NCBI RefSeq assembly: GCF_003545885.1
Contig: NZ_QHCT01000013.1
Coordinates: 1-61,375, forward strand
Reading direction: 5' to 3'
Source: Leptospira stimsonii
GTDB taxonomy: Bacteria; Spirochaetota; Leptospiria; Leptospirales; Leptospiraceae
Length of the DNA stretch: 61,375 nt
Shown here in pieces: positions 1 through 9,256 of this stretch. The notes below the pieces were generated by a model. That model was given only the letters and a program-made list of their open reading frames with translations. It made no database searches and was not told the origin of the DNA. The translations under genes were made by a program, and so were the position numbers. Each line of letters starts with the position of its first letter. Position 1 is the stretch's first letter.

Positions 1-87
1 AGGAATTCGAGTCTATGGTTTAGAAAGGCTCGTTGGTAAGAAGAAGTTAGGATTATTGCGGAATGTAGGGAAGGGATTTGTAGAAAT
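1..87 (+). pseudogene. 3' tail of an upstream transposase copy
   Basis: This stretch is nearly identical to the 3' part of the transposase gene that follows (about 1226-1305): it encodes the same C-terminal VYGLERLVGKKKLGLLRN segment, and a stop interrupts the downstream transposase frame near 37. It abuts the 5' part of the next copy at about 80-90, so two copies of one element are fused head to tail. The rest of this copy lies outside the window. Confidence 0.75.
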
Positions 88-195
88 TCCTTTCTTACAT
101 TTCGCACATCGCCAAATCCCCACTCCAACCCGTTTCTTCGAAACGTCCTTGGCGCGGAGATTTCCGCGGCTCCTGTAAGAAAGGAATTTCTACAA
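78..195. repeat. 22-bp perfect inverted repeat around the transposase junction
   Basis: Positions 78-99 and 174-195 are perfect reverse complements, separated by 74 bases. The right arm is native transposase coding sequence, since its equivalent is present in the copy at 8563. The left arm lies exactly where the tail of the upstream copy meets this copy. The arrangement could fold into a long hairpin and looks like the product of a template-switch or snap-back repair event. Confidence 0.85.
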
Positions 196-1338
196 TATAT
201 CCCAACTTCTTCCCATTCTTCTTCTAAACCAAAATCACTGACCGCCAAAGATCGCTTTAGTCAAAAATTCCCTCATTTAAACACCGACTATTATACTCAG
301 ATTACTAAGAACCTATTATCTACTCTTTATCCTAAGAATTGTCCTGATTGTAAAATTTCTCTTAGCAAAGAAGTTTCCACGAGGGAGAACGTGATTCGTT
401 GTCCTCAATGTAATTATTTAGAGTCAAGGACTTCTTCTACTCCTTTAGAACACTTAAAGTTACCGTTATGGGTATTCTCATATTTACTGATTGAATCAAT
501 TGAACTTTTTCCATTAGGTCTTTCTGCTTCTGCGATTTGTAGAAAGTTATCAGTTTCAAAGAACACTGGAACCTTACTGAAAAGAAGACTTCAGATCTTC
601 TGTAGTGATCTGATTCCTTTGATTAAGGAAGAAATGGTCAAGGATCTAAAGAAGGCTTGGAAAGGTAAGAATCTGCCAGAATCAGGCGATTTGAAAGATT
701 CTATTGAAGGTTTGCCTGTAATCCATACAGATACATTAGCTTTATTCTCTGCTTCACAAAGAGCGAATGGATATCGAAAGAGATTTAAACACAAAGGTCA
801 AACTGCATCTATCTATTTAACGGATTCCGTTGCTGAAGAGAAAGGAAAGTATCAAATCGGAACTTTGGTTCATACTCTTGCGATTAAGGGTGGTCCTGTG
901 ATTCTTTCTTCTGTTCCTGATCAAAAGCAGAAAACACTTCAACCACTGTTTGATTTCTTACCAGAGGATGTTCCTTTATTTGCGGATGAAGGGATTCCTT
1001 GGATGGAACGATACAACAAGAACTTTAGAAGCATCAATCATTCGAAAAGAGCTAAGGATACGAAGAGAAACGTCTGGGGGCGGAATCGCTGGTCGGAGAA
1101 TGGAATTCATACTCAAGTAGCTGAAGGGACTCAAAGATCGATTAAATATTCTTTCTTAGCTTCTTACAGTTATATACGACCTGAGAATAGTATTCTTTAT
1201 CTGAATGAATATTCTGCTTTGAAAGGGATTCGAGTCTATGGTTTAGAAAGGCTCGTTGGAAAGAAGAAGTTAGGATTATTGCGGAATGTAGGGAAGGGAT
1301 ATGTAGAAAAGGATTCTCTCGCTCACCCACGGTTCTAA
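88..1338 (+). pseudogene. DDE transposase with zinc ribbon, 5'-truncated (IS1595/ISXO2-like)
   Basis: The frame is open from about 40 to 1338. A GTG at 391 gives a 315-codon product, but the homologous protein continues upstream: codons just before 391 encode CPDC, which with CPQC forms a CxxC-x(n)-CxxC zinc ribbon typical of IS1595-type transposases. Acidic residues in DTLAL and FADEG, followed by INHS and an EG..RS.K segment, fit a DDE catalytic core; the family call is by motif only. The decayed copy at 8563 starts MAGAYSFLRFRT, whereas here the matching SFLTFRT begins right at the junction with the upstream copy's tail, so the native start codon is gone. The gene is probably inactive unless it starts internally, which would cost half of the zinc ribbon. 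Confidence 0.7.
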
Positions 1339-1797
1339 TTGCATTTAAGCCGAATGGTTCCGCGCTAAAGCGAACTATAATCACCGCTAAGATAGTTCTA
1401 ATTCAAAGTCCCCTCATTTAAATCTAGACGATTAGACGGACATTGCTAAAAATCGAATCACTAGTAGCATACAAAGTCCTATTCTAAATATAAAATTTTT
1501 TTCTCTGCTTAATCTCTTTCCAGAAGTCCACCGAAAATGATACAATGGCTCCTTGATGTGAGTTTAGAGATTCTTTTCATTTTGTTGTGGATGCTCATGT
1601 GACGTTTCCTTTGGAAGATCGGTTTTCGAACGTAATTGTATATTAGATTTTTTAATAAAAAATCACATTATACATTCATTTAGTTTCACCAGACTTCCTT
1701 TCTCTACTTGGTTTGCTTGCCGCGCAAAACTGACTGTATTCTAATTTTATTAAGTTACGATCGTTTGTTCAAAAACGTATCGCCTCAGAGGAAAAAT
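1339..1797. other. Gene-free stretch downstream of the transposase
   Basis: No convincing gene is present. A short stretch near 1400-1450 shares the 12-mer CCCTCATTTAAA and some surrounding similarity with transposase codons at about 262-300, so it may be a further decayed fragment of the same element. The remainder is AT-rich and featureless. Confidence 0.4.
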
Positions 1798-3690
1798 TCA
1801 TTGATACATTGAATCGATTAATCCTTGGTATTTTTCCGTGATTATATGTCGTTTGATGGACATTTTCGCAGAAAGTTCGTCTCCTACTTCGAAGGCCTTT
1901 GGAAGCAAACGAATATCTACAACCTTTTCAAAACTCTTAAATCCACTTTCTGAATTCATCGCTTCTTTAACTTCGCGCATAATTTTTTCCCGCACAATAG
2001 GATTAGCCGCGAGTTCTTGATATGTCTCTCCAAAGTCTTGAAACTGATCTAGAACGGGGAGAACTAAGGCTCCTAAAAATCTTTGATCCTGTCCAACGAC
2101 CATGATCTGATCGATAAAAGGTGATTGTACAAGTTTGTTTTCAATGGGAACAGGTTCGATATTCTCTCCATTGAGTAAAACTACGGTCTCTTTTGTCCTA
2201 CCCACTATTTGAAGCGTATTGTTATACGTAATCATCCCAAGATCACCGGTATTCAGCCATCCATCGTTACTGAGAACCTTAGCTGTAACTTCAGGACGTT
2301 TATAATAACCTTTCATGATTTGTGGGCCGCGTACATGAATTTCCCCTTTCACACCTTTTTTAGGTGGAAATAAAATATTTCCAGTCTCGACATCTTTTAG
2401 AAATATTTCCACTTCGGGAAAAAGCGGTCCCACGCTTCCTATTACCAAATGATCAGGTGTACGGAATGCGATCCCTGGAGAGGTTTCGGTTAAACCATAT
2501 CCTTCGAACAGAGGGATTCCAATGGCATTAAAGAATTCATCAATATGAAGAGGAAGTGCTCCTCCGCCTGAAACTGTACCACGCAGTTTGCCGCCGGTTG
2601 CCTGTCGAATTTTCTTAAGAACGATCAGGTCAAGAAATATATAAGGAATAGTGAATGTTATGATTGTTAAAAGAGATTGTCCACCCATCGATAATGATTG
2701 TAGAATATTTCTTCCTTTTAAATCCAGACGATCCCCGTGAAAAAAATGCAAAGCACGTTGAACCTTTAGAGCGCAAAAATAGGCGAATCTAAATAGGAGT
2801 CTTTTTGTCGCCGATCCGGATTGGATTTTAGACTGAATCCCGTGAAAAATATTTTCCCACAATCGTGGTGCAGATGCCATAAAAGTAGGTTTAACAATTA
2901 ATAAATCTTCCTTAATATTTCGTACATTCGTGTAATACTGTCCGGCCCCCATCGCAATCGTCCCCATCTGAAATACTCTTTCAAAGCTGTGCCACACGGG
3001 TAGAATCGAAAGGAATCGATCGTTAGGACCGATATCTATCGGAATGTTACGCAATTGCGAAATCATATTGGCATGAGTTAGCATGACACCTTTCGGTTCT
3101 CCCGTTGTGCCGGAGGTGTAGATGATGGTAAATAGATCATCGGGATTAATCGCCGCGACTCGTTCTTCCACTTTGCGGTCACCGGAGGCTCGCAGTTTTT
3201 TTCCTTTCGCAATTAGGTCTTCCATTCGAATGATCTTTTGATCAGTTGAGTTTGCATCTCCATCCATTAGGACGATTTGTGTAACGTTCGGCAGATGATT
3301 TAGATTCTTCTGCACCTTTCTCAATACAGATTCATTTTCAACGAATACAATTTTTGCGTCAGAATGAGGGAGAATATAACGAATATCTCCATCTGTTACA
3401 TCCGTTCCCCGTGGAACATCGGCGGCACCGCTTAACAATATTCCATAGTTTGCAATGATCCATTCCTTTCTATTCTCCGATAAGACGGCCACATGTTCGC
3501 GAGCTTTCAATCCCAATTCAGCCATCAACCCCGTTGCGAGCGCTACGCCTGACTCATATACTTCGCGAAACGTTATGGTAACAAATTCTTTGTTTTTATT
3601 TCTTGTGCCAAATGCCGCCTTGTCTCCGTATTTCTGCGCCGAATCATAGTACAATTCCGCTAAGTTTTTTGCCGTGACTTTTGAACTCAT
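1798..3690 (-). CDS. Long-chain fatty acid-CoA ligase (AMP-forming)
   Basis: Member of the ANL adenylating superfamily, acyl-CoA synthetase branch: activates fatty acids to acyl-AMP and then acyl-CoA for beta-oxidation or lipid synthesis, acting in the cytosol or at the inner membrane face. The P-loop-like signature YTSGTTGEPKGVMLTH is near residue 190, GYGLTETSPG near 395 and the NTGDLG segment near 478. About 630 residues fits the FACS family. I chose the ATG at 3690 because GGAGAG lies a suitable distance upstream; an in-frame ATG at 3723 would add eleven basic residues without a good ribosome site. An AraC regulator lies upstream on the same strand. The substrate chain length cannot be read from the sequence. 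Confidence 0.92.
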   Translation of the reverse strand: MSSKVTAKNLAELYYDSAQKYGDKAAFGTRNKNKEFVTITFREVYESGVALATGLMAELGLKAREHVAVLSENRKEWIIANYGILLSGAADVPRGTDVTDGDIRYILPHSDAKIVFVENESVLRKVQKNLNHLPNVTQIVLMDGDANSTDQKIIRMEDLIAKGKKLRASGDRKVEERVAAINPDDLFTIIYTSGTTGEPKGVMLTHANMISQLRNIPIDIGPNDRFLSILPVWHSFERVFQMGTIAMGAGQYYTNVRNIKEDLLIVKPTFMASAPRLWENIFHGIQSKIQSGSATKRLLFRFAYFCALKVQRALHFFHGDRLDLKGRNILQSLSMGGQSLLTIITFTIPYIFLDLIVLKKIRQATGGKLRGTVSGGGALPLHIDEFFNAIGIPLFEGYGLTETSPGIAFRTPDHLVIGSVGPLFPEVEIFLKDVETGNILFPPKKGVKGEIHVRGPQIMKGYYKRPEVTAKVLSNDGWLNTGDLGMITYNNTLQIVGRTKETVVLLNGENIEPVPIENKLVQSPFIDQIMVVGQDQRFLGALVLPVLDQFQDFGETYQELAANPIVREKIMREVKEAMNSESGFKSFEKVVDIRLLPKAFEVGDELSAKMSIKRHIITEKYQGLIDSMYQ

Positions 3691-3753
3691 TTTTCTTTCT
3701 CTCCGATATCGAGAGGATATCAAATTTTAGAAAAAGGGTCTTGAACGAAGCGG

Positions 3754-4512
3754 CTATTTTGAAAAGAAGATCGCGCTGAAAGGCTCGTTCTTTTTCGTAA
3801 AGTCGGAGGGACTAATTCCGAAAGATCGCCGGAAAATTCGTGTAAAGTGAGATTGGTCCGCAAAGCCTCCTTCATACGCCGCATCCAGCAAGTGGGGGTG
3901 ATTCGCCAAATTATCGACAGCCTTCTTTGTTTTTAACCAAAGGCGATAGGCAGAAAAAGGGACACCGGTTTCCTGTCTAAAAAGATGGCGAAAACGTTCG
4001 ACCGATAGTCGAGCTTCAAAAGCTAAACTGGTAAGAGAGAAATCGTCCAGCTCAGCATTGGAAATGCTTTTTTGAATACGTTCATCCAACTCGCCCTTTC
4101 CTCTCTTCGGAAAATCTTTATTTAGAATATCAAGAAGTTGTGTTCTTACTTTCGTATCGGACGAACTTAGAATGGACGCTATCTGTTCCTTTCTTTTGTC
4201 GGTGAATATATCACCAACTTCAAATGCAGAGTGATTAGCCGCCAAACTTCTTTCGTAAAAAAGATGATTCCCCGTTGTCAATGGATCTAGAAAAAATAAT
4301 GTTAATTTACCTTCCACTCGTCGCATTTCGTGGCTTACACCGGATGGAATAAAAACCGAGTTATATGTTTTCCAGTCGCCGTCGCGAGTGCGTAATTGAA
4401 CACGGCCTTCATCGGGTAAACTAATCTGAATATAAAAATGACTGTGACGTCCCGTTAAAAATCCGTCCCCTCGATATGTAGCAAAATCATTCCATATTAA
4501 AAATTGCTTCAT
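3754..4512 (-). CDS. AraC-family transcriptional regulator
   Basis: Cytosolic DNA-binding regulator of 252 residues. The first half looks like a cupin-type effector or arm domain (HSHFYIQISLPDEG and SGVSHEMR are typical of the AraC cupin). The C-terminal ~100 residues are a double helix-turn-helix: LTSLAFEARLSVERFRHLF as the first and YEGGFADQSHFTRIFRRSFG as the second, signature-bearing helix pair. AAGGA lies just before the ATG. It sits between pirin (upstream) and the acyl-CoA ligase (downstream), all on the minus strand, and may regulate one of them; the effector is unknown. Confidence 0.92.
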   Translation of the reverse strand: MKQFLIWNDFATYRGDGFLTGRHSHFYIQISLPDEGRVQLRTRDGDWKTYNSVFIPSGVSHEMRRVEGKLTLFFLDPLTTGNHLFYERSLAANHSAFEVGDIFTDKRKEQIASILSSSDTKVRTQLLDILNKDFPKRGKGELDERIQKSISNAELDDFSLTSLAFEARLSVERFRHLFRQETGVPFSAYRLWLKTKKAVDNLANHPHLLDAAYEGGFADQSHFTRIFRRSFGISPSDFTKKNEPFSAIFFSK

Positions 4513-4731
4513 AATCCTTGAATATCAAAACCTGGAATATTCGGCGAGCTTAAATGAAGCTCCGAGCGCATCTTTGTTAACGCCGAGAACTTCGTTTCCT
4601 AATTGAGATATTAGAGCGATTTCCGAATACAAAGTGGAATCACTTAAAGTTAGAGTTGGATATTCTACTTGTGAATGAGAAGCAAGTCAGCCTTCTTCCT
4701 TGGATCCTACTTGTTAGTTTCCGCATATTTC

Positions 4732-5583
4732 TCAATTGATCCACTCTCCAAATTTGCCCGATCTGTAATCAGCAAAAGCTTGGATGATTTGTTCTTCCGT
4801 ATTCATCACAAAAGGGCCATGTGCAAAGACCGGTTCTCGAAGCGGTTTACCGGCGATCAAGAGCACTTTCAAATCCTGAATGGCATGCACTTGGATTTCG
4901 CTGTCGTATTCAACGGAAGGTTTCATCCAAAGGACTTCTTGTTTTCCGGCGCGAACTTCATCGGCTCCGAAGATCCCATTCCCTTCCAATACATATAAAA
5001 ATCCATTGTAGTCTGGCTTTAGATCCTGTTTAGCAGTATGGCCGGCCTTTATCGTAATTTCTACCATGGTAACGTTCGCATAATTTTGAGTGTTCGATTT
5101 TATATCGCCGGAAGATCCTGAAATGACTCGGTATTGAACTCCATCTTCATTCCGTATGGGCGTATCATGATACAAAATATCCTGATATCGCGGCTCGCTC
5201 ATTTTTTTATCAGCCGGTAAATTTACCCATAATTGCAGAAGATGAGCGAAGTGACCTTCCGGGGCTTCTTCCAAATGCAACAAACCCTTTCCTGCGCTCA
5301 TCCATTGTGTATCACCTTTCTGTAATGTTCCTTTGTTTCCTGCGTTGTCCCTATGATCCATTACACCATCAATCATATAAGATACGGTTTCAATACCACG
5401 ATGGGGATGAAAATCAAAGGCTCCTTTTCGCATGTTATCCTCTGCCATTAAAAGGAACGGATCAAAACGTTCCCATTCTCCGGGCGGTAAAATGATGCCG
5501 GCTTTATGTATCGGCGAATCAACGCGAGGTATGAGGTTCCATTTTTCTTCTATTTCTCTTTGTATAACGTTATACGTTTTCAT
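4732..5583 (-). CDS. Pirin-family cupin protein
   Basis: Bicupin of 283 residues. The N-terminal cupin shows FHPHRGIETVSYM and GLLHLE, supplying the three His and one Glu metal ligands of pirins (in human pirin His56, His58, His101, Glu103); here HLE replaces the more common HSE. The C-terminal pirin domain follows (GFLYVLEGNGIFG). Some bacterial pirins have quercetinase activity or bind metabolic enzymes, so the catalytic role is uncertain. GAGG precedes the ATG closely. The gene is followed on the same strand by an AraC regulator after about 220 bases. Confidence 0.9.
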   Translation of the reverse strand: MKTYNVIQREIEEKWNLIPRVDSPIHKAGIILPPGEWERFDPFLLMAEDNMRKGAFDFHPHRGIETVSYMIDGVMDHRDNAGNKGTLQKGDTQWMSAGKGLLHLEEAPEGHFAHLLQLWVNLPADKKMSEPRYQDILYHDTPIRNEDGVQYRVISGSSGDIKSNTQNYANVTMVEITIKAGHTAKQDLKPDYNGFLYVLEGNGIFGADEVRAGKQEVLWMKPSVEYDSEIQVHAIQDLKVLLIAGKPLREPVFAHGPFVMNTEEQIIQAFADYRSGKFGEWIN

Positions 5584-6151
5584 AACCTCAGGTTATCGTT
5601 AAAAATGAAATCCGTAAATCTAATTTTAGAGAGAGCAATACCATTGTATAATAATACAAGTGATTCATTTTGGAAATTTTAAAAGAAGAAAACCATTATA
5701 AAAGAATCATAAGGCTTCCTTGAATTAATCTCGAAAATTCAAATTGAGGGATCGAATTGAAAATTCCAAAATAACGCTTTTCTTTCTTTGAAAATCGAGT
5801 CCTTCCTTGTTTACTTTTGGTGAATTTATTAACCGCATTTTTACCATTTTTTATCTTGTAAGCTGGATACGATTACGATTCTCCCTTTTCTATTGAGCTA
5901 AGGAATTGCCTGATGTGTATGAATTCACTTCTCCAAGAAATTGATTTGAAAAATTGGTCTAAAGATTAAAAATATTTGGGGTTTGTTTACAAATATCTTT
6001 CCGCGCCCACTTAAACCTTAAATTTCGACTGAAAAAAAATTGCAATACCGGTGGAAAATTTGTTTTTTACCGATTTTGTAAGAATCACAAAGTTTGCGAT
6101 TGTTCTCTGTAGATAAGGTATAATCGCAAACTTTGCAAATGAAAAGAAATT
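5584..6151. other. Intergenic region between pirin and the orphan cassette
   Basis: Strongly AT-rich, divergent intergenic stretch that must hold the promoters for pirin (minus strand) and for the gene at 6152 (plus strand). Apart from the palindrome at 5644-5659, I see no gene, RNA or clear repeat. Confidence 0.5.
5644..5659. promoter_or_regulatory. Palindrome upstream of the pirin gene
   Basis: TTGTATAATAATACAA has perfect 6-bp arms around a 4-bp spacer, about 60 bases upstream of the pirin start codon. The position suits an operator or a promoter-overlapping site. No specific regulator can be named, and AT-rich DNA produces such palindromes by chance fairly often. Confidence 0.3.
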
Positions 6152-6955
6152 ATGGATTTTAGCTCTAACTTTCCTGACTCGACAATTGCTCATTCTTCGA
6201 ATTTTGTCTTACTGCCGAATGGAGTGCTAAATATTTACGATAATCTGACCGAGAGGGACTGCAGATCCATTTTAAAGTCAGGTGAACTTAGTAGTATTCA
6301 ATTTGGGCTACGATTTGAAGTGAGCGATAAAACGTTCGGACTGATCAATCGTAAATTACTGACAATCGCAAATGCTCCTGATTTACGTCTGATATTAAAT
6401 GGATTCGGTGCAGTCGACAATTTGGATTGTTTAGCCCAATTGCCGAATTTAAAATTTCTACTGGTTGATATGTTCAAAAACGATCAACTCGATAAGATAA
6501 ATCGATATTTGAAACTGAAATCTCTGAGAATTGCCGGGAACGGCATTTCCATACGTCCGATTGTGGAGCAAACAGAATTGGAAGAGATCTCCCTTGCCGA
6601 AAAACTAAAAGATATCGAAGTGATCCGCTCTATGAAAAATTTGAAAAGAGTTTCCTTTACAAAGGTTTCATTAAAGAATCTAGATTTTTTACTACCTCTT
6701 AAGAACTTAGAGGAACTTCATTTTATGTTAGGCTCCGCACCGGATTGTAGTCGACTACCTGAAATTGGAAAAATAAAAAAATTGTCTTTTACGTTGGTTC
6801 CGAAATTAACTATCGAAAATCTTTTACCGATCAATCGGATGAAATTCTTAAAAGAACTTGAGTTCAGAATGCAACCTCATTTATTTCATTTGGATTGGCT
6901 TACAAATAAGAAAATTAAAACGAAAGTTGTAAAATGTAAGAATTTTAAACAATAG
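6152..6955 (+). CDS. Leucine-rich-repeat-like orphan protein
   Basis: Predicted 267-residue cytosolic protein without signal peptide or membrane segment. From about residue 80 it shows irregular leucine-rich units (LPNLKFLLVD, LKLKSLRIAGN, LEEISLAEKL, MKNLKRVSFTKV, LKNLEELHF) of about 22 residues, suggesting a short LRR solenoid used for protein binding. No catalytic motif is seen. It opens a run of three AT-rich plus-strand genes that resemble small accessory or immunity-type genes. Similar N-terminal half-LRR proteins occur beside polymorphic-toxin immunity genes in other bacteria, but that is inference here. Confidence 0.75.
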   Translation: MDFSSNFPDSTIAHSSNFVLLPNGVLNIYDNLTERDCRSILKSGELSSIQFGLRFEVSDKTFGLINRKLLTIANAPDLRLILNGFGAVDNLDCLAQLPNLKFLLVDMFKNDQLDKINRYLKLKSLRIAGNGISIRPIVEQTELEEISLAEKLKDIEVIRSMKNLKRVSFTKVSLKNLDFLLPLKNLEELHFMLGSAPDCSRLPEIGKIKKLSFTLVPKLTIENLLPINRMKFLKELEFRMQPHLFHLDWLTNKKIKTKVVKCKNFKQ

Positions 6956-7099
6956 TAATGCAGTTTATCGTAAGTGTAGAAATTTTGAGACGCAGTTAAA
7001 AAAATAGAATGACAATCGGTTTATTCTAAAATGTTAGATTGCGGAATGATTTGAATTTTCGCAAATTTGATTCTATTGTATTTAAAAGAAGTTTTATTT

Positions 7100-7543
7100 A
7101 TGTTTCAGATTGATCCGGAATTATTCATTGGAAAAACGCAAGACAGCAAAGAGGTTGCTAACTTTTTAATTGCTCTCAACGAAAATCCTAATATTGAATC
7201 TTTTGCTGAATTTCAAATTTGGGATTTCCCTCGAAACGGAATCTCCTTCTACTTGAATGAAGATCAACAGGTGGTCGTAATATTTTTATTCGGATCGGAT
7301 GATGAAGAACATTTAGAATTCAAAGGAGTTCTACCTCGAAATATCTCTTTTGAATGTGGAAGCAGAGATGTTGCGGAGAAACTTGGTTTGCCGAGCTTGT
7401 GCGGAGCGGGGAGTGCCGATCGTGGAGAATGGGAGCGGTTTGATTTTACCGACGTTTCCATTCATTTCGAATATTTGCTTTCCACAAAAGGTATTAAGGT
7501 GATCACATTGATGTCGCCTTCGGTTCTCAGCGGAATCGGGTAA
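7100..7543 (+). CDS. Small acidic protein, immunity-protein-like
   Basis: The 147-residue product starts at ATG 7100, preceded by AAAGAAG; an ATT/TTG-type start upstream would add eleven residues without support. The pattern (a FKGVLP...FECGSRDVAEKLGLPS half, then WERFDFTDVSIHFEYLLSTKGIKVITLM) matches a loose class of small immunity-like proteins in which a 'LP.gl.f..s..ev...LG.P' motif precedes a strand-rich end. No enzyme motif is visible. No toxin gene sits next to it, so it may be an orphan immunity gene. Identification is by pattern only. Confidence 0.65.
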   Translation: MFQIDPELFIGKTQDSKEVANFLIALNENPNIESFAEFQIWDFPRNGISFYLNEDQQVVVIFLFGSDDEEHLEFKGVLPRNISFECGSRDVAEKLGLPSLCGAGSADRGEWERFDFTDVSIHFEYLLSTKGIKVITLMSPSVLSGIG

Positions 7544-7611
7544 GTTCGGGAACGGACCGATCAACGTTATATAAATGCCGATAGAATATCATTAAACTTT
7601 AAGGAAATGGA

Positions 7612-8244
7612 ATGCCGAATTGCGACTGGTATGGAACCGTAGAAGATCATAGAATCATACTCGATTTTTTATTCCAGGAAAAGAATTGTCTGATCTATGA
7701 GCTTTATTCAGACTATGAGAAGCCTCTCAAGTTATTTTCTAATACGAATGAAATCATTGAAGAGTTTGAAAGAACCTATCCAAAGAATAAAAAATGGGAT
7801 ACGGTCTATTTGAATATTTATGTCCAAGGAAGTGGTCCGAAGTTTAAACCGACAAAAATACGATTGGATCCCAAAAAATGCCAGGGAGCTACATTTCGAT
7901 ACAGCGCGGATGGTTTAGGGTTGATCCAGTTATATTTAAGTGTAAGTAGAGATGGGAAATTAAAAAATTCTCATACAAACCATAATTCAGCTAAGAGGAT
8001 TGAGAAATGGAGAAAATTTAATTTTACGAGTATTTTCTCAAAAAAATGGAATTCCGAAATTATCAATACATTTTCAAATAAACTAGTTAGAAAAATTAGA
8101 TCCATGGCCTACGCAAAAATTGGTTCTCGAATCATAACAGAGAACGCATTCCTCCTATGGGAAAATGGATATTCATTCGATCAGTATAAAAAAGAAACGG
8201 ATTTGATAGAGATAGTTTCAAAGAAGCCAAAACTCGGTAAATAA
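7612..8244 (+). CDS. Conserved hypothetical protein (CDWYG / HNS motif family)
   Basis: A 210-residue soluble protein beginning MPNCDWYG, preceded by an AAGGA ribosome site. It carries a recognisable conserved layout: CDWYG at the N-terminus, IYELYSDYEKPL, a central ATFRYSADGLGLIQLYL segment, and SHTNHNSAKRIEKW followed by a helical end. Proteins with this layout occur scattered in diverse bacteria, often beside immunity-type genes, with no function that I know of. It follows the previous gene by under 70 bases on the same strand and is equally AT-rich, suggesting joint acquisition. Confidence 0.75.
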   Translation: MPNCDWYGTVEDHRIILDFLFQEKNCLIYELYSDYEKPLKLFSNTNEIIEEFERTYPKNKKWDTVYLNIYVQGSGPKFKPTKIRLDPKKCQGATFRYSADGLGLIQLYLSVSRDGKLKNSHTNHNSAKRIEKWRKFNFTSIFSKKWNSEIINTFSNKLVRKIRSMAYAKIGSRIITENAFLLWENGYSFDQYKKETDLIEIVSKKPKLGK

Positions 8245-8562
8245 ATTTTCCTTCTCGATCATTTTGTGAATTGTATTATTTTTGAAAGCCGAGGTTCCTT
8301 TCAATTGATTAGCTTTCGATTCTGGTGAGAGTGGTTTGACTCTAGAGTGATTGCTCAGGATCAATTATAGAAACGTAACGCCTATAGAAACAAAGCCGAT
8401 TTTGAAGACTGTGTATGATACAGACGATAGATCTTTCGTTCTGTGATTCTTCCCGAATTGTAAACCGCTCCGACCTTGAAACACATTTCAAGATTCTAAA
8501 AAGAAATCGAACGGAATTATTCTTATTGACACTGTCTATTGAGAATGTTAAGAATTTTTCCC
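8245..8562. other. Intergenic region before the decayed transposase
   Basis: No gene is supported. The right end probably contains the left end of the insertion element whose coding part starts at 8563, but I could not define terminal inverted repeats or a target duplication by eye. Confidence 0.4.
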
Positions 8563-9100
8563 ATGGCAGGTGCATATTCATTTCTTAGATTTCGAACGTC
8601 ACTACATCCCAACTCCGTCCCGTTTTTCCGGAACGTCCAGGTAGCGGCATTTTTTACTGCTTCGGTAAGAAATAAATTTCTAAAGTGTATTCCAGCTTCT
8701 TCGCATTCTTCGCATTCTTCGCATTCTTCGCCTAAACCTAAATTATCGAACGGCAAGGATCGTTTTACTCAAAAAAATCATCGCTTAAACGTCGATAAAT
8801 ATACGCAGATCAGTAAGAATCTATTTTCTATTCTCTATCCCAAAAATTCTTCTGATTGGTACTTTTCTTTTAACAAAGAAGTATTCACGAGAGAGTTTGT
8901 GACTCTTTGTTCTGAACGGAATTGCTCAGACTCAAAGCCTTCTTCTACTTATTTAGAACATTTGAAATTACCGATATGGGTGTTCTCTTATCTTTTCATT
9001 GAATCGATTGAACTCATTTCATTTATTAAGGAAGTTGAATCTTTCGTTTAGGAAGACTCATTGGCAAGAAGAAGTTTGGACTATTGCGGGATTGGAGAGA
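8563..9100 (+). pseudogene. Decayed, internally deleted transposase copy
   Basis: From the ATG at 8563 (MAGAYSFLRFRT) this aligns without a break to the N-terminal part of the transposase at 88-1338, through PLWVFSYLLIESIEL. After that, an internal deletion joins to a region like IPLIKEEM, and a second, larger deletion joins to the C-terminal ERLVGKKKLGLLR segment (about 9045-9095). The zinc-ribbon cysteines are lost (SSDW and CSERN in place of CPDC and CPQC). It supplies the native N-terminus missing from the first copy. Confidence 0.8.
8701..8727 (+). repeat. Three copies of a 9-bp microrepeat
   Basis: TCGCATTCT is repeated three times in tandem, giving His-Ser-Ser repeats in the transposase remnant. 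The intact copy has a shorter His-Ser-Ser-Ser run at the same place, so the repeat expanded by slippage after divergence. Confidence 0.85.
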
Positions 9101-9256
9101 TGGGAAGTGTGGTATAAACTTTGCGGGGTGCTTGCAACTCCCTGCAGAATGTGGACCTGCTCTTGCTACTTGGAGCGAGTCACGAAATTGTTTTAGTCTC
9201 TTCCGTGGAACCTCGGTTTGTTTGACAATTTTCAATTCTGAAATCAGGAGAATCTT

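Noticed and set aside
4675..4998. Plus-strand frames opposite the pirin gene
   Set aside because: Shadows; pirin on the minus strand has an unmistakable cupin motif.
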